Numbered from the stretch's first letter, positions 39,708 to 48,764 are shown. The stretch: DNA of 64,000 bases from Catellatospora vulcania (GCF_009720385.1 NZ_WARX01000001.1:496001-560000); one strand, 5' to 3'. The notes: generated by a model from the letters alone, not told the origin. Numbers and translations: made by a program.

Positions 39708-40867
39708 TCTCCCGGCCGGTGCGCGTGCCCGCCCGCCGCGGGCTGCGGCCCACCCTGCGCCTGCGGCTCACCCTGCTCAACGGGGTGCTGCTGGTCGGCG
39801 CGGGGGTCCTGCTGATGCTGGTCGCCTGGCTGGTGGTCAACGCCGTGCTGCATCCCGCCGACGACCTGGCCCCGGGCACCATGGTCCGGATGGCGGACGG
39901 GCAGCAGCTCGACGCGCGGGCGTGGCAGGAGTCGGTGCTGTCCGCCGCGCGCACCGAGCTGACCGTCAAGGGCCTGGTCGCCGTGCTGGCGATCAGCATC
40001 GTCGGCATCCTCGGGGCGTACGCCGTCGTCGGCCGCGCCCTGCGCCCGCTGCACCACGTCACCGCGACCGCCCGCAAGCTCGGCGGGGAGACCCTCGACC
40101 AGCGCATCCGCTACACCGGGGCGGACGACGAGGTGGCCGAACTGGCCGACACCTTCGACGCGATGCTGGACCGGCTCGGGGCTGCCTTCACCGCGCAGCA
40201 GCGCTTCGTCGCCAACGCCTCGCACGAGCTGCGCACCCCGCTGGCGGTGATGCGCACCGAGATCGACGTGACGCTGTCCGACCCGGCGGTCGACACCCCG
40301 GAGCTGAAGCGGATGGCGACCGTGGTGCGCGACGCGTCCGAGCGGGCCAACGCCCTCGTCGACGCGCTGCTGATGCTGGCCCGCAGCGAGGGCCGCACCG
40401 GGCTGCGCAACGAACCGGTGGACCTCGGTGCGGGCGTGCTGGGCGCGCTGTCGGCGATGGAGCACGAGGTGCGCCGCATCAAGATCGCGGTCGACACCCA
40501 GCTGCACCCGGCCCCGGTCATCGGCGACCCGAGCCTGCTGGACCGGCTGGCGGGCAACCTCATCGAGAACGCGGTGCGCTACAACCACCTGGGCGGGCAC
40601 ATCTGGGTGGAGAGCCGCCACGACGGCGAGTACGCCCGGCTGATGGTCGGCAACACGGGCTTCAAGGTGGACCAGTCCGACGTGCCCGGCCTGTTCGAGC
40701 CGTTCCGCCGCGGCGGCCGCGAGCGCACCGGCGCCCGGGGCTCCGGCCTGGGGCTGTCCATCGTGCGCGCGGTCTGCGTCGCCCACGGCGGTACGGTCGG
40801 CGCGGTGGCACTGCCCGGTGGAGGTATGGAGGTCACCATCGCGCTGCCTCTAGCATCGGTGAAATGA
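39704..40867 (+). CDS. Sensor histidine kinase
   Basis: The 387-residue protein has two membrane helices (about 25-48 and 90-110) around a short outer loop, a HAMP segment, a HisKA domain with the phosphoacceptor in A-S-H-E-L-R-T-P-L, an N box N-L-I-E-N-A-V-R-Y-N and a G box G-S-G-L-G-L-S-I-V. The outer loop is only about 45 residues, so the sensed cue is probably in the membrane or from a partner. Its GTG overlaps the regulator stop, and its stop overlaps the VOC gene (ATGA). Confidence 0.92.
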   Translation: MISRPVRVPARRGLRPTLRLRLTLLNGVLLVGAGVLLMLVAWLVVNAVLHPADDLAPGTMVRMADGQQLDARAWQESVLSAARTELTVKGLVAVLAISIVGILGAYAVVGRALRPLHHVTATARKLGGETLDQRIRYTGADDEVAELADTFDAMLDRLGAAFTAQQRFVANASHELRTPLAVMRTEIDVTLSDPAVDTPELKRMATVVRDASERANALVDALLMLARSEGRTGLRNEPVDLGAGVLGALSAMEHEVRRIKIAVDTQLHPAPVIGDPSLLDRLAGNLIENAVRYNHLGGHIWVESRHDGEYARLMVGNTGFKVDQSDVPGLFEPFRRGGRERTGARGSGLGLSIVRAVCVAHGGTVGAVALPGGGMEVTIALPLASVK

Positions 40868-41253
40868 CCTCCCTCATCCGGCACCTCACCGTGGACTGCA
40901 CCGACCCCTACACGCTGGCGGGCTTCTGGAGCGAGGTCACCGGCAACCCGAGGCACCCCGACGACAAGCCCGACGACACGGCGGCGCTGGTGATGTCACC
41001 CGACGACGGGCCGAGCATGCTGTTCATCGCCGTGCCGGAGGGCAAGAGCACCAAGAATCGGCTGCACCTGGACCTGCAGCCGAGCGACTGCACCCGCGAC
41101 GAGGAGGTCGAGCGGCTGCTCGCCCTCGGCGCGAGGCTGGTCAACGACCTGCGCAACCCCGACGGCACCGGCTGGGCGGTCATGGCCGACCCCGAGGGCA
41201 ACGAGTTCTGCGTCGAACGCTCCGCCGCCGAACGCACCACCGCCGCCGTGTGA
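40864..41253 (+). CDS. VOC-family (glyoxalase-like) protein
   Basis: The 129-residue protein has one VOC unit: L-T-V-D-C-T-D-P-Y-T-L-A-G-F-W at the N-terminus, H-L-D-L-Q-P near residue 68, and M-A-D-P-E-G-N-E-F-C-V near 107. The histidine and glutamate are possible metal ligands. The pattern is that of the actinobacterial 'glyoxalase-like' group, whose substrates are not known. It overlaps the kinase stop. TAGCAT lies 7 nt before the ATG inside the kinase gene, so an internal promoter is possible. Confidence 0.82.
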   Translation: MTSLIRHLTVDCTDPYTLAGFWSEVTGNPRHPDDKPDDTAALVMSPDDGPSMLFIAVPEGKSTKNRLHLDLQPSDCTRDEEVERLLALGARLVNDLRNPDGTGWAVMADPEGNEFCVERSAAERTTAAV

Positions 41254-41450
41254 CCACGGAACGGTTGCGGGCACTGCTCAAGGAAACGGCGGATATCCCG
41301 ATCATCGCCGAGCCCGAGGAGCACTACCGATCTGCGCAGCCGCTGCCGGCCGGTTCGCCGGAGCGGCGGCACGATCGCCGCGAATCCGTCCCTGAACCGA
41401 CGATGATCGCTGTTTCGGGTCAGGAAGTCGGGTCCGACTCCACAATCTGA
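41250..41450 (+). CDS. Possible small ORF after the VOC gene
   Basis: A GTG overlapping the VOC stop opens a 66-codon frame (T-T-E-R-L-R-A-L-L-K-E-T-A-D-I-P-I). Its second half is low complexity, and it ends inside the palindrome at 41401-41469. It may be a true coupled small protein or a chance frame; no family is recognised. Confidence 0.3.
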   Translation: MTTERLRALLKETADIPIIAEPEEHYRSAQPLPAGSPERRHDRRESVPEPTMIAVSGQEVGSDSTI

Positions 41451-41469
41451 CACGAAACAGCGATCATCG
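41401..41469. terminator. Palindrome, GATCGCTGTTT family copy 2
   Basis: Outer arms 41401-41416 and 41454-41469 match exactly (16 bp) and the inner part pairs imperfectly. It sits between convergent genes. Confidence 0.75.
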
Positions 41470-41476
41470 CTGCCCG

Positions 41477-43504
41477 TTAGGCGAACCGGCGGCCGGTGAC
41501 GGCCTCGGAGACGCCGGCGCGGTCCAGGTACGGGGTGATGCCGCCCAGGTGGAACGGCCAGCCGGCGCCCAGGATCATGCACAGGTCGATGTCGGCGGCC
41601 TCGGCCACCACACCCTCGTCCAGCATCAGCCGGATCTCCTGCGCGAGCGCGGCCAGCGCCTTCTCCCGGACCTGCTCGCCGGTAAGCGGCGCGTCGCCCT
41701 GCACGAGCAGCGCCTCCACCTCCGGGTTGAGCCGCTCGTCGACGAGCAGCGGCAGGCCCGACTTGGCGATCGCGACCAGATTCGGGCTGGCCGAGAAGCG
41801 GTCCGGGAACGCCTCGTGCAGGGTGCCGCCCACGTGCGCGGCGACGGCCGGGCCGACCAGGGCCAGCAGCGCCATCGGGCGCATCGGCAGGCCCAGCGGG
41901 TCCAGCGCGCGGTCGGCGGTCTTGAGCGGGGTGCCCGCGTCGACGGCGTTCCAGATCTCGCCCAGGAATCGGGTCAGGATCCGGTTGACCACGAACGCCG
42001 GGGCGTCCTTGACCAGCACGCAGCTCTTCTTCAGCTGCCTGCCGACGGCGAACGCGGTGGCCAGCGTGGCGTCGTCGGTGGCCTCGCCCCGGACGATCTC
42101 CAGCAGCGGCATCATCGCGACCGGGTTGAAGAAGTGGAAGCCCACCACCCGCTCGGGGTGTGCCAGGTCGGCGGCCATCGCGGTGACCGACAGCGAGGAG
42201 GTGTTGGTGGCCAGCACCGTCTCCGGCTTGACGATCTGCTCCAGCTCTGCCCAGACCGCCTTCTTGACCGACAGCTCCTCGAACACGGCCTCGATGACGA
42301 GGTCGGCGTCGGCGAACACGGTCTTGTCGACCGATCCGCTGACCAGGCCGCGCAGCTTGGCCGCGGTGCCCACCGACATGCGGCCCTTGGACACGGCCTT
42401 GTCGATCTCGGCGTGCACGTAGCCCACGCCCTTGTCGACCCGGGCCTGGTCGAGGTCGGTCAGCACGACCGGCACCTCAAGGCGCTTGGCGAACAGCAGC
42501 GCCAGCTGCGAGGCCATCAGGCCCGCGCCGACGACGCCGACCTTCGTGATCTTGCGGGCCAGCGACTTGTCCGGCGCGCCCGCGGGGCGCTTGGCCCGGC
42601 GCTGCACCAGGTCGAAGGCGTACAGGCCGCTGCGCAGCTCCGGGGTCACGGCGAGGTCGGCCAGGGCCTGGATCTCGGTCTCGATGCCCTCGGCGGTGAC
42701 GCCGTTCTTGGCCAGCAGCAGCAGGTCCAGCGCCTTAGAGGCGGCCGGGACCGCACCGTGCAGGCGCTTGTCCAGCTCGCCGCGGGCGAAGCCGACGACC
42801 GCGTCCCACATCTCCGAGCGGTCCACCTCGGCCCGGTTCACCGTGACGGTGCCGTTGACGACGCCGGCGGCCCACTCCAGCGAGCGCTCCAGGAAGTCGG
42901 CCGGCTCCAGCAGGGCGTCGGCGACGCCCATCTCGAAGGCCTGCTTCGGCTTGAGCATCTTGTTCATCATGAGCGGGTTCTGCACGACGACCTGGGCCGC
43001 CGGCACGATGCCGATCAGGTTCGGCAGCACCTGCGAGCCGCCCCAGCCGGGGATGAGGCCCAGCGAGACCTCGGGCAGGGCGAGGGCGGCCGCGCCGGTG
43101 GACAGGGTCCGGTAGTGGCAGTGCAGCGCCACTTCCAGGCCGCCGCCCATCGCCGCGCCGTTCACGAAGGCGAACGTCGGCACGCTGCTCTCGCGCAGCT
43201 TCGCGAAGGTGGCGTGGCCCAGCCGGCCGATCTGCACGACCTGCTCGCGCGAGGTCATCGCGGAGAAGCCAGTGAGGTCCGCGCCGACGCAGAAGATGTA
43301 CGGCTTGCCGGTGACCGCGATGAACGACGGCTGGGCTGCGTGCGCCTCGTCGATCGCCTGCGACAGCGAGGTCAGGCCGCCGGGGCCGAACGTATTGGGC
43401 TTGGTGTGGTCCAGCCCGTTGTCCAGGGTGATCAGCGCGGCGGGCCGGTCCAGCCCGGGTACGGCGACCAGCCGCAGCTTGGCGTGGGTGACGATCTCGC
43501 TCAC
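41477..43504 (-). CDS. fadB: Bifunctional enoyl-CoA hydratase / 3-hydroxyacyl-CoA dehydrogenase
   Basis: The 675-residue protein joins an N-terminal crotonase domain (residues about 10-230; C-V-G-A-D-L-T-G and the oxyanion hole G-A-A-M-G-G-G-L-E-V-A), an NAD-binding domain (V-G-V-V-G-A-G-L-M-A near 318) and a C-terminal 3HCDH domain with G-F-H-F-F-N-P-V. It carries out the hydration and oxidation steps of fatty acid beta-oxidation. Its GTG overlaps the thiolase stop (GTGA). The typical G-A-G-x-M-G-x-G of the dehydrogenase is G-A-G-L-M-A-S-Q here, a mild change. Confidence 0.92.
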   Translation of the reverse strand: MSEIVTHAKLRLVAVPGLDRPAALITLDNGLDHTKPNTFGPGGLTSLSQAIDEAHAAQPSFIAVTGKPYIFCVGADLTGFSAMTSREQVVQIGRLGHATFAKLRESSVPTFAFVNGAAMGGGLEVALHCHYRTLSTGAAALALPEVSLGLIPGWGGSQVLPNLIGIVPAAQVVVQNPLMMNKMLKPKQAFEMGVADALLEPADFLERSLEWAAGVVNGTVTVNRAEVDRSEMWDAVVGFARGELDKRLHGAVPAASKALDLLLLAKNGVTAEGIETEIQALADLAVTPELRSGLYAFDLVQRRAKRPAGAPDKSLARKITKVGVVGAGLMASQLALLFAKRLEVPVVLTDLDQARVDKGVGYVHAEIDKAVSKGRMSVGTAAKLRGLVSGSVDKTVFADADLVIEAVFEELSVKKAVWAELEQIVKPETVLATNTSSLSVTAMAADLAHPERVVGFHFFNPVAMMPLLEIVRGEATDDATLATAFAVGRQLKKSCVLVKDAPAFVVNRILTRFLGEIWNAVDAGTPLKTADRALDPLGLPMRPMALLALVGPAVAAHVGGTLHEAFPDRFSASPNLVAIAKSGLPLLVDERLNPEVEALLVQGDAPLTGEQVREKALAALAQEIRLMLDEGVVAEAADIDLCMILGAGWPFHLGGITPYLDRAGVSEAVTGRRFA

Positions 43505-44697
43505 TTCGCACCTTCCCAGTTCGGGTTCTCCCAGATCACAGTGCCGCCCATGCCGATGCCGATGCACATGGCGGTCAGGCCGTAACGCACCTCGGGGTGC
43601 TCGGCGAACTGGCGTGCCAGCTGCGTCATCAGCCGTACGCCGGAGGAGGCCAGCGGGTGGCCCACGGCGATCGCACCGCCCCACGGGTTGACCCGCGGGT
43701 CGTCGTCGGCGATGCCGAAGTGGTCGAGGAACGCCAGCACCTGCACCGCGAACGCCTCGTTCAGCTCGAACAGGCCGATGTCGTCGATGGTCAGCCCGCC
43801 CAGGCGCAGCGCCCGCTCGGTCGACGGGATCGGGCCGACGCCCATCACCTCGGGCTCGACGCCCACGAAGCCGTAGGAGACCAGCCGCATCGCGATGGGC
43901 AGGCCCAGCTCGCGGGCGGTGTCCTCGGCGGCCAGCAGGCAGCTCGTCGCGCCGTCGTTGAGGCCCGCCGCGTTGCCCGCGGTGACCTTGCCGTGCGGGC
44001 GGAACGGGGTCTTCAGCCCGGCCAGCTTCTCCAGCGTGGTCTCGCGCGGCGCCTCGTCGGCGGTGGCCAGGCCCCAGCCGGTCTCCGGGTCGCGGGTGGC
44101 CACGGTGACCAGGTCGCCCTGCAGCTTGCCGGCGGCGTACGCGGCCGCGGTCTTCTGCTGGCTGGCCAGGCCGAATGCGTCGGCCCGCTGCTTGGTCAGG
44201 TGCGGCAGCCGGTCGTGCAGGTTCTCCGCGGTCGCGCCCATGACCAGCGCGGACGGGTCGACGATGCGCTCGGCGAGGAAGCGCGGGTTCGGGTCGACAC
44301 CCTCGCCCATCGGGTGGCGGCCCATGTGCTCGACCCCGCCCGCGATCGCGACGTCGTACGCGCCGACCGCGATGCCGGAGGCGACGGTCGTGACGGCCGT
44401 CATCGCGCCCGCGCACATGCGGTCGATCGCGAAACCGGGGACCGTCTTGGGCAGGCCGGCCAGCAGGGCGGCGGTGCGGCCGATGGTCAGGCCCTGGTCG
44501 CCGATCTGGGTGGTGGCGGCGATGGCCACCTCGTCGACGCGCTCCGGCGGCAGCTGAGGGTTGCGGCGCAGCAGCTCGCGGATGCAGCGCACGACGAGAT
44601 CGTCGGCGCGGGTGTTCGCGTAGATGCCTCCGTTCGCCTTGCCGAACGGGGTGCGCACGCCGTCGACGAAGACGACGTCGCGGACTTCACGGGGCAC
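43501..44697 (-). CDS. fadA: Acetyl-CoA C-acyltransferase (thiolase)
   Basis: The 398-residue thiolase has the nucleophile in D-R-M-C-A-G-A (C95), the G-H-P-L-A-S-S-G histidine near residue 357 and the second cysteine in T-A-M-C-I-G-I-G-M-G near 387. It cleaves 3-ketoacyl-CoA in the last step of beta-oxidation. The GTG start has GGAGG upstream. It leads the fadA-fadB operon, and a palindrome about 40 nt upstream may bind a TetR-type repressor. Confidence 0.94.
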   Translation of the reverse strand: MPREVRDVVFVDGVRTPFGKANGGIYANTRADDLVVRCIRELLRRNPQLPPERVDEVAIAATTQIGDQGLTIGRTAALLAGLPKTVPGFAIDRMCAGAMTAVTTVASGIAVGAYDVAIAGGVEHMGRHPMGEGVDPNPRFLAERIVDPSALVMGATAENLHDRLPHLTKQRADAFGLASQQKTAAAYAAGKLQGDLVTVATRDPETGWGLATADEAPRETTLEKLAGLKTPFRPHGKVTAGNAAGLNDGATSCLLAAEDTARELGLPIAMRLVSYGFVGVEPEVMGVGPIPSTERALRLGGLTIDDIGLFELNEAFAVQVLAFLDHFGIADDDPRVNPWGGAIAVGHPLASSGVRLMTQLARQFAEHPEVRYGLTAMCIGIGMGGTVIWENPNWEGAK

Positions 44698-44735
44698 GGT
44701 CTGCCTCCTTGCAGATAGGGAGCTGCCCCGGATGC

Positions 44736-44747
44736 TACTCGCGAGTA
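44736..44747. promoter_or_regulatory. Candidate operator TACTCGCGAGTA upstream of fadA
   Basis: A perfect 12-bp palindrome lies 39-50 nt upstream of the fadA start. Position and symmetry suit a TetR-type fatty acid regulator; the regulator is not in the window. Confidence 0.45.
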
Positions 44748-44760
44748 ACTAGTCCGGTGA

Positions 44761-44800
44761 AGGGAACTGCTGTGGCTTGACTCACAGCAGTCCGCTCCCT
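44761..44800 (-). terminator. Terminator of the RNase D gene
   Basis: ACTGCTGTG (44766-44774) pairs with CACAGCAGT (44783-44791), with AGGGA/TCCCT outside it. It follows the minus-strand stop at 44844. Confidence 0.6.
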
Positions 44801-44843
44801 CATCTGCCTGGCGGCAAACGCCGTCGCGCGGGACACGCCCGGA

Positions 44844-46280
44844 TCAGGTGTCCGCGCCGTCCGGCTTGCCCTGCGGCCCGGACGGTTCCGCGGACGAACC
44901 GTCCGGCTCGGCCTCCGCGGGCGCGGCTCCAGCAGGCTCAGCCTCCGCAGTCGCGCCCTCCGCAGTCGCGCCCCGCGCAGGATCGGCCTCCGCGGGCACG
45001 GCGACCAGCGCCTGCGCCAGCTCCTCGGCCAGCAGCCCGCACTGCCACGCGCGGGCGCCGAGCTCACTGAGCACCTTGGTGACCGTGGCCGCGTCGGGGT
45101 CGGCGGGCGGCTCCCAGGCCATCCGCCGGATGAACTCCGGCGTGATCAGATTCTCCGGCGGCAGGTGGTGCTGCTCGGCGGTCTTGGTGACGACCTCACG
45201 GCAGCGGGCCAGCCGCGCGGCGGCCTCGGGATCCTTGTCGGCCCACCGGTGCGGCGGGGGCGGCCCGTCGAACACCGGGGTGGTCGGCAGGGCGTCGTCG
45301 GGCAGGGCGCGGGCCTCGTCGAGCGCCTCCAGCCAGGTCGGCGCCAGGCGGCGCACCGACCGGCCCCCGAAGCCCGGCAGCAGCAGCAGCTCGCGCTCGG
45401 TCTTGGGGTTCATCTCCGCGGCCGCGACGATCGCGGCGTCGGGCAGCACCCGACCGGGCGCGGTGTCCCGGCGGATCGCGATGGTGTCCCGGGCGTACCA
45501 CAGCGCGCGCACCCGCGACTGGGCACGCGCCCCGCGCACCCGGTGCATGCCCGAGGTGCGCCGCCACGGATCGGTCCGCTGCCTGGGCGGGCGGGCGCCG
45601 TTGGCGACCAGCGCGGCGAACTCCTGCGCGGCCCAGGCCGTCTTGCCCTGGCGGTCGAGTTCGTCGGCGAGCGCGTCGCGCAGCTCCACGAGCAGCTCCA
45701 CGTCCAGCGCGGCGTAGGTCAGCCAGTCCTGGGGGAGTGGACGGGTGGACCAGTCCGCGGCAGAGTGATGCTTCTCCAGGGTGCGTCCCAGTAGCTGTTC
45801 GGTCAGCGCGGCCAGGCCGACCCGCTCGAAGTCGGCCAGGCGGGCGGCCAATTCCGTGTCGAACAACCGCCGCGGCCGCAGGCCCACTTCGGCCAGGCAC
45901 GGCAGATCCTGACTCGCGGCGTGCAGCACCCACTCGGTGTCGGCCAGCGCCTCGTCCAAGGCGGACAGATCACCCAGCGGCACCGGGTCGATGAGTGCCG
46001 TGCCGGCCCCGCGGCGGCGCAGCTGGACCAGGTACGCCCGCTGGCTGTACCGGAAGCCGGAGGCCCGCTCGGCGTCCACGGCGACCGGGCCGGTGCCCGC
46101 GGCGAATCTGGCCACGACCTCGGCGAACTCCGCCGGGGAGACCACCGGTTCAGGGGTGCCGTCAGCCGGCTCGGTCAGCAGCGTCGGCCCACCGCCGTTC
46201 GGTGATCCGTCCGGCGCGCCGTCGCCCGTCGGCGTGCGATGGCGGGTCCGACGGCGCAGTGGTGCGTCCTCGTCGGTCAT
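44844..46280 (-). CDS. Ribonuclease D family protein with HRDC domain
   Basis: The 478-residue protein has a DEDD 3'-5' exonuclease domain (A-V-D-A-E-R near residue 66; H-A-A-S-Q-D-L near 120; F-D-T-E-L-A-A-R-L near 140; Y-A-A-L-D-V near 190) and an HRDC domain (about 235-310). The C-terminal 45 residues are a low-complexity Ala/Glu/Pro tail. It probably trims structured RNA ends. The start has TACGGT 6 nt upstream and no ribosome binding site. In M. tuberculosis the homologue (Rv2681) is directly next to dxs; here about 12 kb is placed between them. Confidence 0.87.
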   Translation of the reverse strand: MTDEDAPLRRRTRHRTPTGDGAPDGSPNGGGPTLLTEPADGTPEPVVSPAEFAEVVARFAAGTGPVAVDAERASGFRYSQRAYLVQLRRRGAGTALIDPVPLGDLSALDEALADTEWVLHAASQDLPCLAEVGLRPRRLFDTELAARLADFERVGLAALTEQLLGRTLEKHHSAADWSTRPLPQDWLTYAALDVELLVELRDALADELDRQGKTAWAAQEFAALVANGARPPRQRTDPWRRTSGMHRVRGARAQSRVRALWYARDTIAIRRDTAPGRVLPDAAIVAAAEMNPKTERELLLLPGFGGRSVRRLAPTWLEALDEARALPDDALPTTPVFDGPPPPHRWADKDPEAAARLARCREVVTKTAEQHHLPPENLITPEFIRRMAWEPPADPDAATVTKVLSELGARAWQCGLLAEELAQALVAVPAEADPARGATAEGATAEAEPAGAAPAEAEPDGSSAEPSGPQGKPDGADT

Positions 46281-46476
46281 GGTCACACCGTACGGCCAGC
46301 CGGTCGGCGATGACGGCAGCACCCCGGGTATGGCGCGTCGGTGACCGGTGGGACAGATGTGACAAACCTGTGAACGGCGTGCGAAAGCGGCCTCGATCGG
46401 GGGTGATGTGAGTCGACAGCACCCAGTATGGTGTGCCAGCCGATCCGCGCATGATCGGTCGCACGGGGAGGAACAC

Positions 46477-47706
46477 ATGAGCACGAGCCCTCAGCCCGAC
46501 ACGTCCCAGGGCGCTGTCCCGCAGGGCGTGCCCGCACCGCACCCGGGCGCCCTGATTCCGGCGCAGCCGGGCCCGGCGCACCCGCTGCCGCCGCAGCAGT
46601 TCCCGGCGCACCCGGTCCCGCCGCAGGTTCCGGCGCAGCACATCCCGGCACAGCCCGGTCCGGCGCACGCCCCGGGCGCATACCCGCCCGCCCCGGCGGG
46701 CCACCCCGGCGCGGTGCCCGCGGGTCCGTACCAGGCCGGCCCCGTGCCCGGCCCGTTCCCGCCGGCCCCGGCGCCCGGCCCGTTCCCGCCCGCCACCGTC
46801 GGGCACCCGCCGCAGCCGTGGCCCGCGCAGGCGGTGCCGCCCGTGCCGATGGCGTACCCGCTGCCTCCGCACCCGGCCTCGGCCCTGCCGGTGTCGCCCG
46901 GCGGACCCGCGCGGCAGGGCCGCCTGCGCCGGATCCTGCGCTTCAACACGGTGCTCGCCGTGCTGCTGGCCGTGCTGATCGGTCTGGTGGCCTGGCAGAA
47001 CGTGCGGATCGGCGACCTGAGCGAGGCGCTGGCCGGTGCCGACCAGCGCCTGTCCGACCTCCAGCGCGCGGACGCCGGCCGGCTGGAGGAGGCCGAGTCG
47101 CGGCTCGGCGCGCTGGAGAAGGAGGTCGGTGGGGCCTTCAATGTGGAGAAGCTCGCCGCGGCCGTGCTGCCCAGCGTCTTCCGGGTGGATGCGGGCCCCT
47201 TCTCGGGCACCGCGTTCGCGGTCGGGCCGAAGGCCTCCGACGGCGGCACCAACCTGTTCACCAACTTCCACGTGGTCGAGGCGCTGTACAAGGACGGCGG
47301 CCGCACCGTGAAAATCACGCGTGACGGCAAGCGGTTCGATGCGAAGATCGTCGGCGTCAACAAGCTCCGTGATGTGGCGCATCTGCACACCACGGCGAAG
47401 TTCACCGGTCTCACGGTCGCCAAGACGCCCGCGAAGCCCGGTCAGCAGATCATCGCGGTGGGCGCCCCGCTGGGCCTCACCGACACCGTCACCAGCGGTG
47501 TCGTCAGCGCCATCCGGGAGTCCGGATACGAGGAGGGCCCGATGGTGCAGTTCGACGCCGCCATCAACCCCGGCAACTCCGGCGGGCCGGTGATCAACGG
47601 CCAGCAGCAGGTGGTCGGCATCACCGTCGCCGGATACCTCAACGCCGAGGGCCTCGGCCTGGCCATCCCGATCGCGGACGCCTGCAAGCTCTTCACCATC
47701 TGCTGA
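46477..47706 (+). CDS. Membrane-tethered trypsin-like serine protease with Pro-rich cytoplasmic tail
   Basis: The 409-residue protein has about 140 N-terminal residues rich in Pro, Ala and His (repeats such as P-A-Q-P-G-P-A-H), one membrane helix (about 155-173), a short coiled-coil stalk (to about 215) and an outer S1C/HtrA-like protease domain with H265 (N-F-H-V-V-E), D299 (L-R-D-V-A-H) and S368 (G-N-S-G-G-P). No PDZ domain follows. GGGGAGGAACAC precedes the ATG. It is paired with another Pro-rich tethered protein downstream, and together they suggest an envelope quality-control or signalling pair. Confidence 0.85.
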   Translation: MSTSPQPDTSQGAVPQGVPAPHPGALIPAQPGPAHPLPPQQFPAHPVPPQVPAQHIPAQPGPAHAPGAYPPAPAGHPGAVPAGPYQAGPVPGPFPPAPAPGPFPPATVGHPPQPWPAQAVPPVPMAYPLPPHPASALPVSPGGPARQGRLRRILRFNTVLAVLLAVLIGLVAWQNVRIGDLSEALAGADQRLSDLQRADAGRLEEAESRLGALEKEVGGAFNVEKLAAAVLPSVFRVDAGPFSGTAFAVGPKASDGGTNLFTNFHVVEALYKDGGRTVKITRDGKRFDAKIVGVNKLRDVAHLHTTAKFTGLTVAKTPAKPGQQIIAVGAPLGLTDTVTSGVVSAIRESGYEEGPMVQFDAAINPGNSGGPVINGQQQVVGITVAGYLNAEGLGLAIPIADACKLFTIC

Positions 47707-47756
47707 CCGGAACCCCCTTCGGTTCGGCACGCACGACCATCACGGAGGAAACAGAT

Positions 47757-48644
47757 ATGACCCACCCCGCGTCCCCGGCCGACGAGGCTCCTACGACGGC
47801 GTTGCCCGCGCAGGCGCCCGTTCTGCCGGAGGCCGCTCCTGCCACGGAGCCCGTCGCGGCCGCGCCCGCCCCGGTCTACCCCGCCGCTCCGGCAGCCGCC
47901 GCGTACCCCGCCGCCGCGCAGCCGACCGCCGGTTACCCGGCCACTCCCGCGCAGCCGACCGCCGGTTACCCGGCCGTCCCCGCGCAGCCGACCGCCGGTT
48001 ACCCCGCTGTTCCCGCGCAGCCGACCGCCGGTTACCCGGCGACCGCGCCGCAGCCCGTCGCGGGTTACCCGGCCGCCGCGCCGCAGCCGGTCGCGGGTTA
48101 CCCGGCCACGGCCCCGCAGCCGGTCGCCGGTTACCCGGCCGCCGCGCAGCCCGCCGGCTACCCGGCCGGCTACGCCGCGATCCCGGCGCAGCCGGAGGGC
48201 TACCCGGTGTCGGCGGTGCCGGTGTCGGCGTACCCGACCTCGGGCTACGGCTACCCGACCGCGCCCGTGCCGGCGCCGGTCAAGAAGTCCAAGGCCACGC
48301 TGCTGCTGGCGATCGCCACCGGCGTGCTCGTGCTGGTCGCCGGCGTGATGACCACGCTGTTCGTGCTGAAGTCGGGTGAGCTCGCCGACACCAGGACGAC
48401 GCTGACCCAGCAGGTCGACGAGCGGGACAAGAGCATCAAGTCCAAGGACAGCGAGATCGCCTCGGGCAAGTCCCAGCTGGAGACCACCAAGGACGAGCTG
48501 GAGAAGTCCAAGCAGGACCTCGAGGGCGTGCAGAACGAGAACAAGGCGATGGTGACCTGCCTCGACAAGCTCGACGCGTTCTTCAGCTCGCCGACCGAGG
48601 CGCGCGCGAAGGCGCTGGACAAGGCCTGCAAGGCCTACCTCTGA
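47757..48644 (+). CDS. Pro/Ala-rich repeat membrane protein with coiled coil
   Basis: The 295-residue protein opens with about 175 cytoplasmic residues holding eight or so repeats of the form A-Q-P-T-A-G-Y-P-A-V-P, then one membrane helix (about 183-205) and an outer helical coiled coil (about 210-265, L-E-T-T-K-D-E-L-E-K-S-K). Two cysteines lie near the C-terminus. GGAGGAAACAGAT precedes the ATG. Pro/Tyr-rich tails of this type often act as low-affinity scaffolds. It shares its topology with the protease upstream, 50 nt away, and is probably co-transcribed. Confidence 0.8.
   Translation: MTHPASPADEAPTTALPAQAPVLPEAAPATEPVAAAPAPVYPAAPAAAAYPAAAQPTAGYPATPAQPTAGYPAVPAQPTAGYPAVPAQPTAGYPATAPQPVAGYPAAAPQPVAGYPATAPQPVAGYPAAAQPAGYPAGYAAIPAQPEGYPVSAVPVSAYPTSGYGYPTAPVPAPVKKSKATLLLAIATGVLVLVAGVMTTLFVLKSGELADTRTTLTQQVDERDKSIKSKDSEIASGKSQLETTKDELEKSKQDLEGVQNENKAMVTCLDKLDAFFSSPTEARAKALDKACKAYL
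47925..48155 (+). repeat. 33-bp coding tandem repeats
   Basis: About seven near-identical units, each ending in GGTTACCC(G/C)G, encode 10-11-residue repeats with a central Gly-Tyr-Pro. The first four (with ACCGCCGGTTACC) and the last three (with GTCGCGGGTTACC) form two sub-families. Confidence 0.75.
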
Positions 48645-48702
48645 CGCTCCGCCACGGGTGGGACGGTCCGCGCACGGGCGCGTGACCGGGTGAACAGCTG
48701 AC

Positions 48703-48730
48703 AGGGGCGGCCGGTGCTCCGGCCGCCCCT
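48703..48730. terminator. Bidirectional terminator
   Basis: A perfect 12-bp stem (48703-48714 with 48719-48730) and a 4-nt loop lie between convergent genes. Confidence 0.85.
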
Positions 48731-48764
48731 GGTCGTCGTCGGGTCGCCTGCCGGCGACACCGGG

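Noticed and set aside
47925-48155. CRISPR-like regular repeats
   Set aside because: The units are contiguous, in frame, and encode Pro/Gly/Tyr repeats; there are no unique spacers.
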